Assembly (NCBI GenBank): GCA_027943245.1
Contig: JANDJZ010000436.1
Coordinates: forward strand, 1 to 32,076
Reading direction: 5' to 3'
DNA: 32,076 nt
Source of the DNA: Acanthamoeba sp. SK_2022b
Lineage: Eukaryota; Discosea; Longamoebia; Acanthamoebidae
Part shown: positions 23,179 to 32,076 of the stretch, piece after piece
Layout of the letters: every line of letters starts with the position of its first letter
Numbering within the stretch: the first letter of the stretch is position 1
Translations under genes and position numbers: made by a program
The notes under the pieces: model-generated
Seen by the model: the letters and a program-made list of their open reading frames with translations, nothing else
Database searches by the model: none
Told to the model about the DNA's origin: nothing

Positions 23179-24166
23179 CCACCCACTCTAGACAGCATCA
23201 CCCACTTCGTGTTGTTGTAACATTTATTCTTTATTGTCTTCAATAAAAGAGTTAAAAAAAACTCATATCAGTGCCCTTTTTTCTCTTTGAGTGGAATGCA
23301 TTGTGCAATCAAGCTGTGCTTTCACTTTGTGGGGGCTGGATGGACTCACCCAAGGCAGGTATGACAACCACATTCTCCAGCTTCTTGAAGCCATCTCCAT
23401 CAGGCTGGCCCCTTCTTAGCCTGCGCATTAATTGGAGGAAACACTTTCATATAACTGAGTGTTCAGGAAAATGAGACTGCAGACAGCACCTGTCAGGGAA
23501 GGTGTCCTTTATGTCTACAGCTGCATCTCTTCACAACTGAAATCACCATTACCACTTTCACCTCCACACATCTAACACACCTTGTACTTCATTACATCCT
23601 CTTCTGCCACCTGAGGTTTATTGGCTTCCTCACTCCAGGCTTGCATGCTCATTTCAAGCCATGTGATCCTTGTTGTAGCTCTGCTATATCCTTTCCCAGC
23701 AGCTGCTAGATGGTTGTGATGCCATGGAGCAAATCCAATCTTGCTTCATCTTGAGGAATCTCCATTGAAAACCTTGGAGGAGTACATAGGGCACAGATGA
23801 CTCCTTCAGCATCTTGGAGAACCATGAATGGGAGAAAGGTTTATAATAACAATAACAGAAAAATGATTGCCCTAAAAACCTCACCCTGAAACTTGTGTTA
23901 TTCCTAGCACAAGTGAGACTCCTACCCTTGCACAAGAAGCCAAGTAGCGTTGGAAGTGAGGAAGAACAAGAGCACGAGCTTCAGCCTCTTCTGCTCCATA
24001 TGACATCAACAGCTCTGGCTCTGGAGAAGGAGGCAAGAGGTCAGTGGGCGGTTGTTGGATCAGTTGGTGACAACTGTGGCACCTTGGTCTGTTGCTTTGG
24101 TCCAGTAGCCCACCTCTACGATGACAGGCTGTCGCCGTTGCTGATCTTCAAGCTCGTCACCTTCCT
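23179..24166. other. CpG-depleted block, second part, decayed sequence
   Basis: From the tRNA to about 23940 I count only two CpG. Minus-strand pieces near 23340-23430 (for example GDGFKKLENVVVIPALG) look like broken coding sequence, with stops and shifts around them, and I cannot name the source. From about 23945 the CpG level rises again toward the unknown 188-aa gene. Confidence 0.5.
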
Positions 24167-24849
24167 TTAGATGCGTGGGATAATCCAAGAGGACTGCAAG
24201 CTGGCGAACATAGATAGCGTTAACCATGACAGGTTGACCGGAGCAAGCAGATGAGGTACCTCTTTCTCACTCGCATGTGCCGCAGTGGTGGTCAGGCGTG
24301 GCGCCAACGAGGCTCGGTGGTCGTCAGGATCGAACACTATCAAGGAGCCTCCTAAGTCTTCGCAATAGGCCGATACAACATCGACGTGTACGATGCCCAC
24401 TTGCAGACGCTTGCCCGCCACGTCGACCTCCCACTCAATGCGCTCCGGAGTTGCCGCATCGCAGACCGTGACGCGTCTCACATTCCCTCCAGTTGTTTCC
24501 AGCGCTGGTAGAAGCACTTGTGTGGCGTAGCGAACTGCGAGCTGCGGGCGGGCCGGCGCGTCCTGCCCGCACGCGGCTGCGGGAAACGTACACAACACAG
24601 CAGGTTTGACTCCAAGAAGGAGGAACAAAACCTCACCATGGAATCCCATCCTGGTTGGGTTAAGGCCTGCCTCACACAGCGACTCTCGCAGCCTCCGCCC
24701 CTCCTCTCCTGCAGCAAGCCCTGAGCTTAGACCCCTCCAAAAAATGGATAGGGGTGGGGCACACCATCAAGCCGTTGTTGCCACCACTGTGCTTCTAGCT
24801 GCTTCACCGCCTCGGCGACTGCTCGCAACACTCCTGCTTCGGTTGCCAT
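24167..24849 (-). CDS. Unknown 188-aa protein
   Basis: I do not recognise this protein. Exons 24849-24765, 24708-24637 and 24576-24167 join in phase. The start MATEAGVLRAVAEAVKQLEA is an amphipathic helix, followed by WWQQRLDG, EEGRRLRESLCEAGLNPTRM, LAVRYATQVLLPALETT and a beta-rich stretch (RIEWEVDVAGKRLQVGIVHV, GGSLIVFDPDDHRASLAP). Composition and CpG content are those of a real exon, unlike the flanking CpG-poor DNA. The last 25 codons (LSWLTLSMFASLQ onward) may instead be intron or 3' UTR if a further splice exists at about 24235. An alternative acceptor in the first intron (CTCAG) would add four residues. The ATG overlaps that of the divergent LYR gene, so one of the two starts may be wrong. 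Confidence 0.5.
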
Positions 24850-25244
24850 GTCTCCGCACTACGGAGCTAAATCCGCCGGTGTGGTGAGTTTGCCTTTTCT
24901 TTTCTGTTTTCTGGCCGTCTTTTACTTGTTCGTACGTTAGGCCACCATGAGCAGCGGATTACGATTGGTGGCGCCCCCGACGAGGAGACAGGTGCTCTCA
25001 GCCTTTACAAGGAGATCGTTGTGGCATCACGCAGCTTCCGGCACAGTGACCCTCAGTGGTTTCTCGCCCGCGTGCGCCAGGAGTTTTACAAGACTGGTCG
25101 CGAGCCTGCCGAACGCATCAAATGGTTTGAGGTGCGCGCCACTTCCTCACCGGCGTGAACAATATCTCTTCTTCCGATTAATCTTCTTAAATGCGCGAAC
25201 AGAAGGGCCAGCGGCTGATCCAAAACCAGGAGTGCATTCTATAG
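24848..25244 (+). CDS. LYR-motif (complex I LYR family) protein
   Basis: Small mitochondrial-type protein; LYR proteins dock on acyl carrier protein and help assemble iron-sulfur or respiratory complexes. Exons 24848-24878, 24941-25131 and 25203-25244 give 87 aa. The second exon holds the family pattern: ALSLYKEIVVASRSF (LYK in place of LYR), PQWFLARVRQEFYKTG, PAERIKWFE, and the last exon adds KGQRLIQNQ. Length and single-domain form are normal. The final two junctions are convincing (GAG|AAG, phase 0). The first exon is tentative: it encodes only MSPHYGAKSAG and uses donor GTGTGG just upstream of a better-looking GTGAGT that would break the frame. Which member of the family it is remains open. 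Confidence 0.7.
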
Positions 25245-25440
25245 AGCGCTGGTTGCGAGCGTTTCCATGTACGGACATCATACTCTGTTCTCGAGAAGCG
25301 ACGCTTCGTGTTCAGCGTTAGTAGCTTCGTGGCTGCCTGCGACACAGACAAGCTAGTGTCGTAGGAATCCTCATTCTCGTTCGCGCCGACCTGTTTACAC
25401 ACCAAGAAGTACATGTTCTCCTGACCTCGAACTCCAGTCG

Positions 25441-26622
25441 TTAGTCGTCCCCCGCCATCTCCTCTTCTCCTTCTTGAGGCTCTTCCTCTTCCTCCGCCTC
25501 GTCTTCGGATCGAGGGATTGACTTCTTCGATGAGCTGCTGCTGCGATGTGTAGGTCCGGTCTTGCCCTGTCCCGGCGTCCATTCAAGCGTGCAGGTAGGG
25601 CACTTCAAGGGGCCCTTTCCTTTGACCTTACCCTTGCCCTCCGACCATCGTCGCAGGCAGTGAAAGTGGGCACGCGTGCTGCACTTAGGGTTGGGACAGC
25701 CCTCGCCCTGTGTGCATCACGAAGGAAGCGTGAGGCGCGCTTGCCACTTACCACACGATGAGCAGCGGCGAGCGGGAGCGGAGTACCAGCACGACGAGCT
25801 CCTGACAGAAGACGCACTCGCGCAGCTGCTCGGGGAACGACTCTTCGATGTAGGATCGCAGCTCTAGCAGGGCCCGCACGCCCAGAGAAATGAGGCCGCT
25901 GGGTGGATCGGAGGGGGGGGGGATAAGTGGGATGAACAGACATCGGAGAGCACGGCTGAAGCAGCGACGCAGCGTCACCTTTTCGGCTCGCAGAGCCAGT
26001 GGTCGGCGACGAAGGCGGCGGCTGTCTCCTTGGCTTCCACCTTGGGCATCCCTGATGGCACGGCGCTGGAGAGTTGGCTGGCGGTGATCATTCCACCCGA
26101 CTCTATGATCGCTTCGATCTGCCGGCGATGCAAAGAAGGTCAAGAACAGTGCTTGTGGGCGGAAGTTGGGGCTCAGCGCACGGCCACGCACGCGGTGAGG
26201 ACGAGGCGGCATTACCAATTTCTTAAGAAACTCGACCTCCCGCTCGGTGTAGGAGGTAGCCAGCTTGGCGGTGTCGTCAGCGCGCGTATTGGCGATGCCG
26301 TACCATCCCACACCCGTCTGCTCGTCCACCACGCGCCGGATCTCCAGCCACAAGAAGTGCATGTTGTGATTGATCGTCGATACCACTGTCTCCAGTTCCG
26401 GCAACTGCCTCACTTTTTTTTTTTTGCACAATCAATTAGGACAACCTACACGAAGGGGAGGCGAATGAAGGAAGTGCCTTTGTAGTACGTGCAGAGGTCA
26501 GCCAATTTTTGCCTCACGTTCGCCTCCTTCTCGACGTGGCAGTCGATGAAAAATTGCAGCAATAGTCGGTGCACATCAGTCATTTGGTGCTCGCCCGCCC
26601 CACCACCTTCGCCCTCTTCCAT
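25441..26622 (-). CDS. NSMCE1: SMC5/6 complex subunit NSE1, RING-type E3 ligase
   Basis: Subunit of the SMC5/6 DNA-repair complex; with NSE3 and NSE4 it forms the kleisin-binding part and carries ubiquitin-ligase activity. Exons 26622-26452, 26404-26216, 26118-25979, 25898-25787 and 25707-25441; 292 aa. It shows MTDVHRLLLQFFIDCHVEKE, INHNMHFLWLEIRRVVDEQT, YTEREVEFLKKLIEAIIESG, two winged-helix segments, and FVADHWLCEP. The C-terminal RING-like domain has C195-x2-C198, C208-x4-C213, H218-x2-C221 and C240-x2-C243, so all eight zinc ligands are present. An acidic Glu-rich tail follows. The first intron is only 47 bases and contains a poly-A tract. Start at 26622 is the first ATG after an in-frame stop; the internal ATG at 26583 aligns with the usual start. 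Confidence 0.92.
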
Positions 26623-26704
26623 CTGAATCACTTTTTGTAGGCCCTAATGGAGAAAAAGAAAAAGAAAAAGACAAAGAAAAACACCCACCACAAGAACGTA
26701 GGCG

Positions 26705-27740
26705 ATTCAGGTTTGTTGAACACATTTGGGCTCATCAACATGTAGCTCATTGCAATGCATATCCTCCTGACCTGCAGGGACATCTTAGATGATCTAACAA
26801 CATCACATTGATAGCTCCTAATTTTGTACTGTCCTGCTCAAATGAAGCCTCAGATGCAGTTACCCTTGGGGTGTGGTACTGCCACATCAGCAGGGTGCAC
26901 AAACCAACACACCCTCACATTTTTCCCTCAAGTCACTCAATTGGATCTAAAATAAATGAAAAGGACACACTTCTGTACTTGGACACCAAGTTTGTTGACT
27001 TGACTGCCACATCATCAGTGCCACCTCCACCATCAACCTCAACCCTATGTTTATGGTCCCCCCCAATCTCCATTCCTCAACACTTTCTCACAGCCTTTCA
27101 GGCAATTCAGCCTACAGTCAGCCTACAGGCGGTGCCTGACCACCAACATCCAGAAGAGATAAATTGCTGAGAAGCAATCTATACTCAAGACACCCCCAAT
27201 CCTCTTTCAAGACATGATGAATGCTGCACAGCTCCACCCATGTGATCACCCAATTCCACATCTGGTCCAAGCCAGTTCTGAGCTTGTCCATTGGCCTCCA
27301 GTCTCTATGTTAACACCATTGGAACTGCAGGAACACTGCCACACCAACATTGAGGAGAATTAGTTTGTCTCCCTTTGTATCCTGCCTGTCCTTTCTAACT
27401 TTATGCTACTCAGGCAAATTGATGAGTGTGAAGAGGAGCACCTTGGCCTGCAATCTGATGAGGATCTTCTTCCAAACAGCAACTGCAGCAGGAGATTGTG
27501 TGGTGATGTGCCACCTCATCTGTAGCCCCTTCAACCAAGTTTGACTAGGCCAATACATGACCTCTAATCTGTCCTTGAAGATGTGCTCAGCCTCAGTCAT
27601 TCCACACTGCAGACCTCACCAGTCCATGTGCTAACCACACAGCCCCCAAATCACCAAGCTATGTGAACCACAGGACATCCATACACATGTGACACATTGA
27701 CCAACAAACATACTGAGGTGTTATTTTCCTGTGTTGTTCA
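26705..27740. other. Second CpG-depleted block
   Basis: In these 1,036 bases I find one CpG (27130-27131). The edges are sharp: CpG-containing sequence stops at 26703 and resumes at 27741. CA and TG are frequent. No intact gene is present. Short minus-strand frames near 27406-27600 resemble a retroelement remnant, described separately. Confidence 0.85.
27406..27650 (-). pseudogene. Possible reverse-transcriptase zinc-knuckle remnant
   Basis: The minus strand reads LQCGMTEAEHIFKD followed by RLEVMYWPSQTW. This resembles the CxxCGxxExxxHxxxxC motif found after the reverse transcriptase of non-LTR retroelements. The first and last cysteines are missing (Arg replaces the last), and an in-frame stop lies just upstream. 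No reverse-transcriptase core was found nearby. The call rests on one short motif. Confidence 0.3.
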
Positions 27741-28059
27741 CGAAACTGGCGTGAAGAGAAAGCGATTGCAAAAAGAAGTGGAAGGTGTCAACTCGCAGTA
27801 GCCCCGATAACGGAGAAAGCAGATCATCTGTCGACAGGTCGGGGTACGCTCGGTCGACGACAAAGCTTTTGGGCGAGCGGGACAAGCGCTGCGTTAGTTT
27901 TTTTTTTTGCGCCGCAACACACGTACGCCTGCCCTCTTCTCCAGTAGGCCACTTTTGGTCCTTTCAAATGCTTCAACTGCCTCGCCGCAATCCCAAGATT
28001 ATGTATCTGATCTCAATTAACACAAATCTTTTTTCGTGTTGGACGTTTGTAGATTGATC
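27741..28059. other. Intergenic, upstream of the histidine-rich gene
   Basis: This 319-base stretch has normal CpG content and leads to the ATG of the histidine-rich gene. It probably holds its promoter. I see no clear TATA box. Confidence 0.45.
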
Positions 28060-28673
28060 ATGGGCCACCACGGACTTCTTCACAACCTTCTGGGCCACCA
28101 CCATCACCACCACGGCCACGGTCACGGTCACGGCCATCATCACCACCACGGTCATGGCCACGGTCACGGCCACCACCACCACGGCCATGGCCACGGTCAC
28201 GAGCACGTCACGGTTGTCCACCACCCCGCGCCCGTTGTCCACCACCCTGCGCCCGTGCACCACCCTGCTCCCGGTAGGCCTTCCCAACCAATGGGCTCGC
28301 TTATTGCTTTCTGTCGACTTTGCCCGCAACTTTGGGTGGCTCACACTTCGTGTTCGTCGTGAAGGCTATGGCGCGCCTCCTCCTCACTACGGTGCCCCTG
28401 CCTACGGCGCTCCTCCTCCCCACTACGGCGCGCCCGCCTACGGCGCTCCTGCCTACGGCGCTCCTCCGTACGCTCTCCCTGTCGAGCTTCGTTTAAGCCC
28501 CGCATTGACTTCGACGCGTTTTCTTCTCCTGGCGCAGTGTGGCGACGGTTGTGATTGAGAGCCACGGGCACGGTCACCACGGCCACCATGGTCACGGCCA
28601 CCACCACGACCACCATCACGGACATGGTCACCACCACGGTCACGGCCACCACCACCACGGCCACCACCACTAA
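28060..28673 (+). CDS. Histidine-rich protein with Gly-Tyr-Ala-Pro middle repeat
   Basis: Exons 28060-28273, 28365-28467 and 28538-28673 join in phase to 150 aa, of which 61 are histidine (41%). Residues 1-55 are His runs and His-Gly repeats (HHHHHHGHGHGHG), then three VHHPAP units. The second exon encodes repeats of YGAP/AYGAPPPH type. The third encodes ATVVIESHGHG followed by a second His-Gly block to the stop. Such proteins bind zinc, nickel or copper, or buffer protons; the exact job is unknown. There is no signal peptide or membrane helix. Introns sit between the three repeat types, so each exon is one module. Splice sites CCG|GTAGGC, AAG|GC, CC|GTACGC and GCAG|TG all fit. Low-complexity exons make family assignment impossible, but the in-phase joins support a real gene. 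Confidence 0.75.
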
Positions 28674-29101
28674 GCGCCGTGGCGTGGTGACACCGAGAGA
28701 CGGAGAGAGGCGCAATCGGTGACAAACGCGCACGGTTGCGCTCTCCAGTGGCTCACAGCCGACACGCCTGCATTGTGAGCGTCTCTCATTTGCTCTGCCG
28801 CTTTTGGCCAGTTGTGCATTTTATTATTATTATTATTATTATTTGTTTTATTATTTGTAAAAGAAGTGTAGCACTTCGGTGAGGCTCTTACTGTATTCGT
28901 AGGACACAGATCATTAAATAACACTCCTTCAACGCAGTCCGCACGTCTTTTTATTTTATGTTTTTTTCTCTCTTTTATATATAAAAAATAAATAGCGAAA
29001 AAGCAAGTTAGAATTCGCGGCTGGGTATCTTCCGGCACACTCTTTTCTTTAAGGAAGGCGCCGGGAGGTTTTGATTACCTCGCCGAGTGGAGAACCCAAC
29101 G
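28674..29101. other. AT-rich intergenic with (ATT)n and TATA-like tract
   Basis: Contains a seven-unit ATT/TTA microsatellite at about 28820-28843 and an AT-rich tract with TATATATAAAAAATA near 28976-28990, about 115 bases before the GT61 ATG. The tract may be a TATA box or the 3' end signal of the histidine-rich gene. Other open frames here are not supported. Confidence 0.4.
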
Positions 29102-31351
29102 ATGCGACGGCTGGTCGTGTCGCGAGGGGGGACGGCACGCAACTTCATGCTGCTGGCCGTGGTCTGCTTCGGGTTGGTAGCGTGCACGACCTTCCTACTC
29201 AACAACTCACTCTTGCCTTCCTCCCCGGGCAACTCTCTTTCTTCCTCTTCTGTCGTGGAGCTCTTGCGGTCAGCTGGTGCACCGACCCCACCACCGCCCT
29301 CGTCCCTGCCCTCACCTTCCTCCGTGCCCTCGGCTTCACCTTCCACATCGCCTTCTACATCACCATTACCCTCTTCCTCGTCCACCTCGGCAGTCGTGGC
29401 TTCCACTTCGGCGCACCTATACGGCGAGCACCCCCCGCCCAGCCTGGCTTGGGCGCCTCGCGTGGCCGCCCAGTGTCGGCAGGTCCGTTTCTCTCGCGCA
29501 CGCACTGCCGCCCTTCGCCCATTGTGTGGCTCATTCCTTGGCGCCGTGTTGCGTGGTGCTGTGTGCTGTGGGCGTGGTCTATCACACAGGGCGAGGTCGT
29601 CACGGCAGGCCCGTGGGCCAAGGACTGCATTCCCGACGAGCGCGTCCTCGAGGAGACACAGCTCCGCTTCCCGCCTTTTGTCCTCCCCATGCCCCACTTC
29701 GTGTTGCCCAAGGTAGCTACCTCTTTGCGCACTGTCTCCGCCCTCTTTCTTCTTCTGGTGACGATGGCCACGAGCAGGATCGAGAGTGGTTCGTGTCGCT
29801 GGACGTAGTCAAGGGGTACATCAACGCCTCTCTCGTGTGCTTCCAGCGATCGCTGCCACCGGGCGTGCTCTGCCCGCTAATCGACTCGCACACCTCTCCC
29901 GACGACGTACGCGCAGCCTCTCTCATTTCTTCTTCCTTTTTCTTCTTTGCTCCTTCTCTTGCCCTTCTTCGTGTAAAGCCTTCTGACACGCGCGCATGCA
30001 ATCCAGGTCCTCGTGTTCTGGACCGATCAGTACGTGATCGGCAAGAATCTCGTGTTATTGGATGGTACGGCCGACCCGTGGTAATGTGATCACAAACCAC
30101 TCACCTAACCTATGCATCTCTCTCTGTGTGTTGTGTGTTGTGTGTTGTGTTGTGTGTTTGCTGTAACAACTACGATCCACGAAGGTGCGTTTGGCAAGTA
30201 TGAGGGCTGTTCATGGAGCACTCAGTATGACACCTACCTGAAGGAGTACTCTAACTTTGCCAGCAAGACTCCGCACAAATGGGCCAAGCTCGCCCCAATG
30301 ATCGTCGTGCAGGTATAGCCACAGTCGCACTGCGCGCCTAAGCGTATGTGCATGTGCGTGGCGTGCGTGGCGACTGACTACACGCGCTAATCATGTTGGG
30401 GGTGGGGTGCCTGTGTCAGGGCTGGAGCTTCCAGCACCTGATCGACGGCGTGCTGCCGCGGTTGATGCAGGCGTGGGAGGGCCTGCAGGCCGACCCCAAC
30501 ATCACCGTGCTGGTTGACTACAACCTGCCCAGGTTCCCCATCGTACAGAAGATCTGGGAGTACCTCCTTCCCGTCGACCGACTCGTCGTGTTCAATCCTG
30601 AAACCATCTTCCAGTACGGTTGCCTCACGCACACGCACACGCACACGCACACGCACACGCACACGCACACGCACACGCACACGCGCAGTTGTTGAATTGA
30701 GGCGTGGTGGTGGCGTCAAAAGGGGAAAGCTGTGGTACCAGTCGTGCCAATCACCGCCGTTCCATCCGTACCTGTGGAAGAAGATGCGCGAGCTGTTTGG
30801 CTATCGTGAGCTGCCCTTTGCCGACCGCAACACGATTGTCTACCTGGGCCGCGGCAAGCGGAGCGGGGAGACCTTCAACCACGGCCGGTCGGTCATCAAC
30901 GAGGACCAGCTCATCGATGGTCTGGAGGCCTTCATTGCGCGAAGGAACGCCGAGCGCGAGGCCGCGGGTCAGGAGAAGCTGGAGCTCGTTGTGTTCAACC
31001 ACGCCAACTACCCCACTCTTCAGAGCACCATCGCCTTCTTCAACCGGGCCAAAGTGCTCATCGGTATGAGCCGTTGTGTGCGTGCGCCTTCTGAAGGTAA
31101 ACTCATCGCGGTCTCGGGGCGCAGGTCCACATGGCGGATCTTTTTACAACCTGATGTTCACGCCGAGCCACACGTTGACGATCGAGTTCATGCCCTACCA
31201 AAGGGTTTCGACGCCCAACCTCATCATCTGGCAGCAGGCTGCAATGCTCGACCACAACTACTACCTCCTCCCCTATCCCGCCTCTGGCGGTGATGTGCGG
31301 GTGGACGTCGACGCCATCACCAACATCTTCGAGCGCGAGATCCCACACTGA
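29102..31351 (+). CDS. GT61-family (DUF563) glycosyltransferase, type II membrane
   Basis: Predicted Golgi glycosyltransferase of the GT61 group, which includes xylosyl-, arabinosyl- and EOGT-type GlcNAc-transferases; the sugar here is unknown. Exons 29102-29482, 29590-29712, 29778-29906, 30007-30064, 30185-30312, 30420-30613, 30723-31063 and 31125-31351 give 526 aa. A single transmembrane segment (FMLLAVVCFGLVACTTFLL) follows a basic start, then a long Ser/Pro stem to about residue 120. The catalytic part has GWSFQHLIDGVLPRL, VLVDYNL, IWEYLLPVDRLVVF, NTIVYLGRGKRSG, ELVVFNH, FNRAKVLIGPHGGSFYNLMF and TIEFMPY; the GPHGG-N block is the family hallmark. The sixth donor (GTACGG at 30614) was chosen because it alone keeps the frame across a microsatellite-bearing intron. 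Confidence 0.9.
30626..30684. repeat. (CACACG)n microsatellite in a GT61 intron
   Basis: About ten copies of a CACACG hexanucleotide lie in the intron 30614-30722. The coding frame skips it. The tract is open in all frames, which makes false proteins of Thr-His or Arg-Thr repeats. Confidence 0.85.
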
Positions 31352-31475
31352 CCTCCTAGCTCGACCCTATTTATTTGTTTTATTTGCTTTTTCTATAAAA
31401 CTAATGTAGTTTCTAAAATGTTGAACTCATTAGTACAGGAAAACCGGTCGGGAACGATTTTTCCTTCGAGCAGGC

Positions 31476-32055
31476 TCACGGAGAGCCCACCTCGAACCGT
31501 TGGAGGCGTCGCAGCTTTCGCTCCAAGAAGCTGCCGGTGGCCGACATCCACTGCAGTGCGCTCAGGCTGTTGTTCAGGATCTCCTCCAACTCCATCACCT
31601 GCGCACAACACAGCACACCGCACACAGCCATCTTGGTGGGTCAATGCACCAGGTGGTCAGGCAAAAAGGCGCGGGGATGAGCAGACCTTGGATTCCTGGC
31701 TGACCCGCTGTCGTGTCAGGGTCGCGTTAAAATCGTGGACCAGACGATGCAGCTCGTGCTCCATTTCGTGCAGTTCCTTGTCCACTTGTTTCGCCGAATC
31801 ATAGCTCGTTTCCCGCTCGCGAGCGAGGCCGCTCTGGACACGCGTGGAGTTGGCCTCCTCCTGCAGAGCGCCCAGCACAGCGTGGAAGCTCTCTTGATGC
31901 TGCATAGAGGAGATGGAGCAGCCTGATGAGGGCCAGCTTTCAGTGATTCAACTCAGTCTGTGCGCCGAACGTACTCGGAGAATGAGATCGAGTCGCCGGT
32001 CCACTTCAGACTGTGCGATGGTCATCTGGTCGATGTTGTGCGCCAGCTCCGCCAT
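31476..32055 (-). CDS. NUP62: Nucleoporin NUP62/NSP1, C-terminal coiled coil, 3' end only
   Basis: Part of the central channel of the nuclear pore, where NUP62 forms a coiled coil with NUP54 and NUP58. Three exons are visible, 32055-31975, 31899-31687 and 31598-31476, coding the last 138 aa; the 5' part lies beyond the right edge. The sequence is heptad-rich throughout: ELAHNIDQMTIAQSEVDRRL, RERETSYDSAKQVDKELHEM, EHELHRLVHDFN, then EILNNSLSALQWM near the end. The RExxY-x2-A-x3-D and LN-x2-L-x-x-LQW pattern is that of the NSP1/NUP62 C-terminal domain. The FG-repeat region would be upstream. The first visible codon is ATG, but this is an internal exon start after an acceptor (CCTCAG), not necessarily the start of the protein. 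Confidence 0.8.
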
Positions 32056-32076
32056 CTGAGGACGGAAAGCGGGGAG

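Noticed and set aside
24947..25321. 124-codon plus-strand frame with a good ATG context (GCCACCATG)
   Set aside because: It is out of frame with the LYR-motif exon in the same place, and only the LYR frame matches a known family and joins in phase to the next exon.
28090..28670. CRISPR-like or satellite-like repeats
   Set aside because: The repetition is codon-based (His-Gly) within exons, without spacers of constant length.
29277..30089. Plus-strand frame of 270 codons rich in His, Pro and Arg
   Set aside because: It reads through two introns and out of frame of the Ser/Pro stem of the GT61 enzyme.

Overview
The window reads as compact nuclear DNA of a free-living amoeba. Acanthamoeba is the best guess, because of GC-rich exons, many 47-140 nt GT-AG introns, a eukaryotic tRNA-Ser, and a gene mix that includes a PBX-like TALE homeobox, RasGAP, a KDM2/KDM7-type JmjC demethylase, an SMC5/6 subunit and a nucleoporin. 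The species is inferred from style, not proven. Almost every gene is split, so I built gene models by joining exons in which donor, acceptor, reading phase and protein-family pattern agree. All exon limits are hand-derived.

Layout. 1-484 (+): last exons of an M28 carboxypeptidase Q-like peptidase. 600-1736 (-): membrane-anchored FkbM methyltransferase. 2089-5185 (-): a 761-aa F-box/RasGAP fusion. 5282-7096 (-): inositol polyphosphate kinase (ITPK1 type). 7521-8338 (-): PHO80-type cyclin with a 5'UTR intron. 9338-11679 (-): S10 serine carboxypeptidase. 11853-12539 (-): DUF488 protein. 13055-15019 (-): TALE homeobox factor. 16146-16501 (-): tiny three-exon two-helix membrane protein. 16906-20568 (-): JmjC demethylase. 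24167-24849 (-): unknown 188-aa protein, divergent from a LYR-motif protein at 24848-25244 (+). 25441-26622 (-): NSMCE1. 28060-28673 (+): 150-aa protein that is 41% histidine. 29102-31351 (+): GT61 glycosyltransferase. 31476-32055 (-): 3' end of NUP62.

Two blocks differ sharply from the rest: about 20.7-23.95 kb and 26.7-27.74 kb. They are almost free of CpG (one CpG in about 1,036 bp in the second), rich in TG/CA, and carry degenerate repeats and a possible reverse-transcriptase zinc-knuckle remnant. Only a CpG-rich tRNA-Ser(AGA) stands intact inside the first block. This looks like old, probably cytosine-methylated, mobile or repeat DNA embedded in a gene-dense chromosome.

The genes do not form one pathway. 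Several belong to signalling and nuclear control (RasGAP, ITPK, cyclin, TALE, JmjC, NSMCE1, NUP62), others to the secretory or lysosomal route (M28 and S10 peptidases, GT61, FkbM). I find no operon, CRISPR array, prophage or insertion sequence. The most unusual items are the F-box/RasGAP fusion with a 26-residue tandem duplication inside the GAP domain, the CpG-depleted blocks, the small membrane-protein gene, and four alternating basic/hydrophobic motifs in the demethylase.
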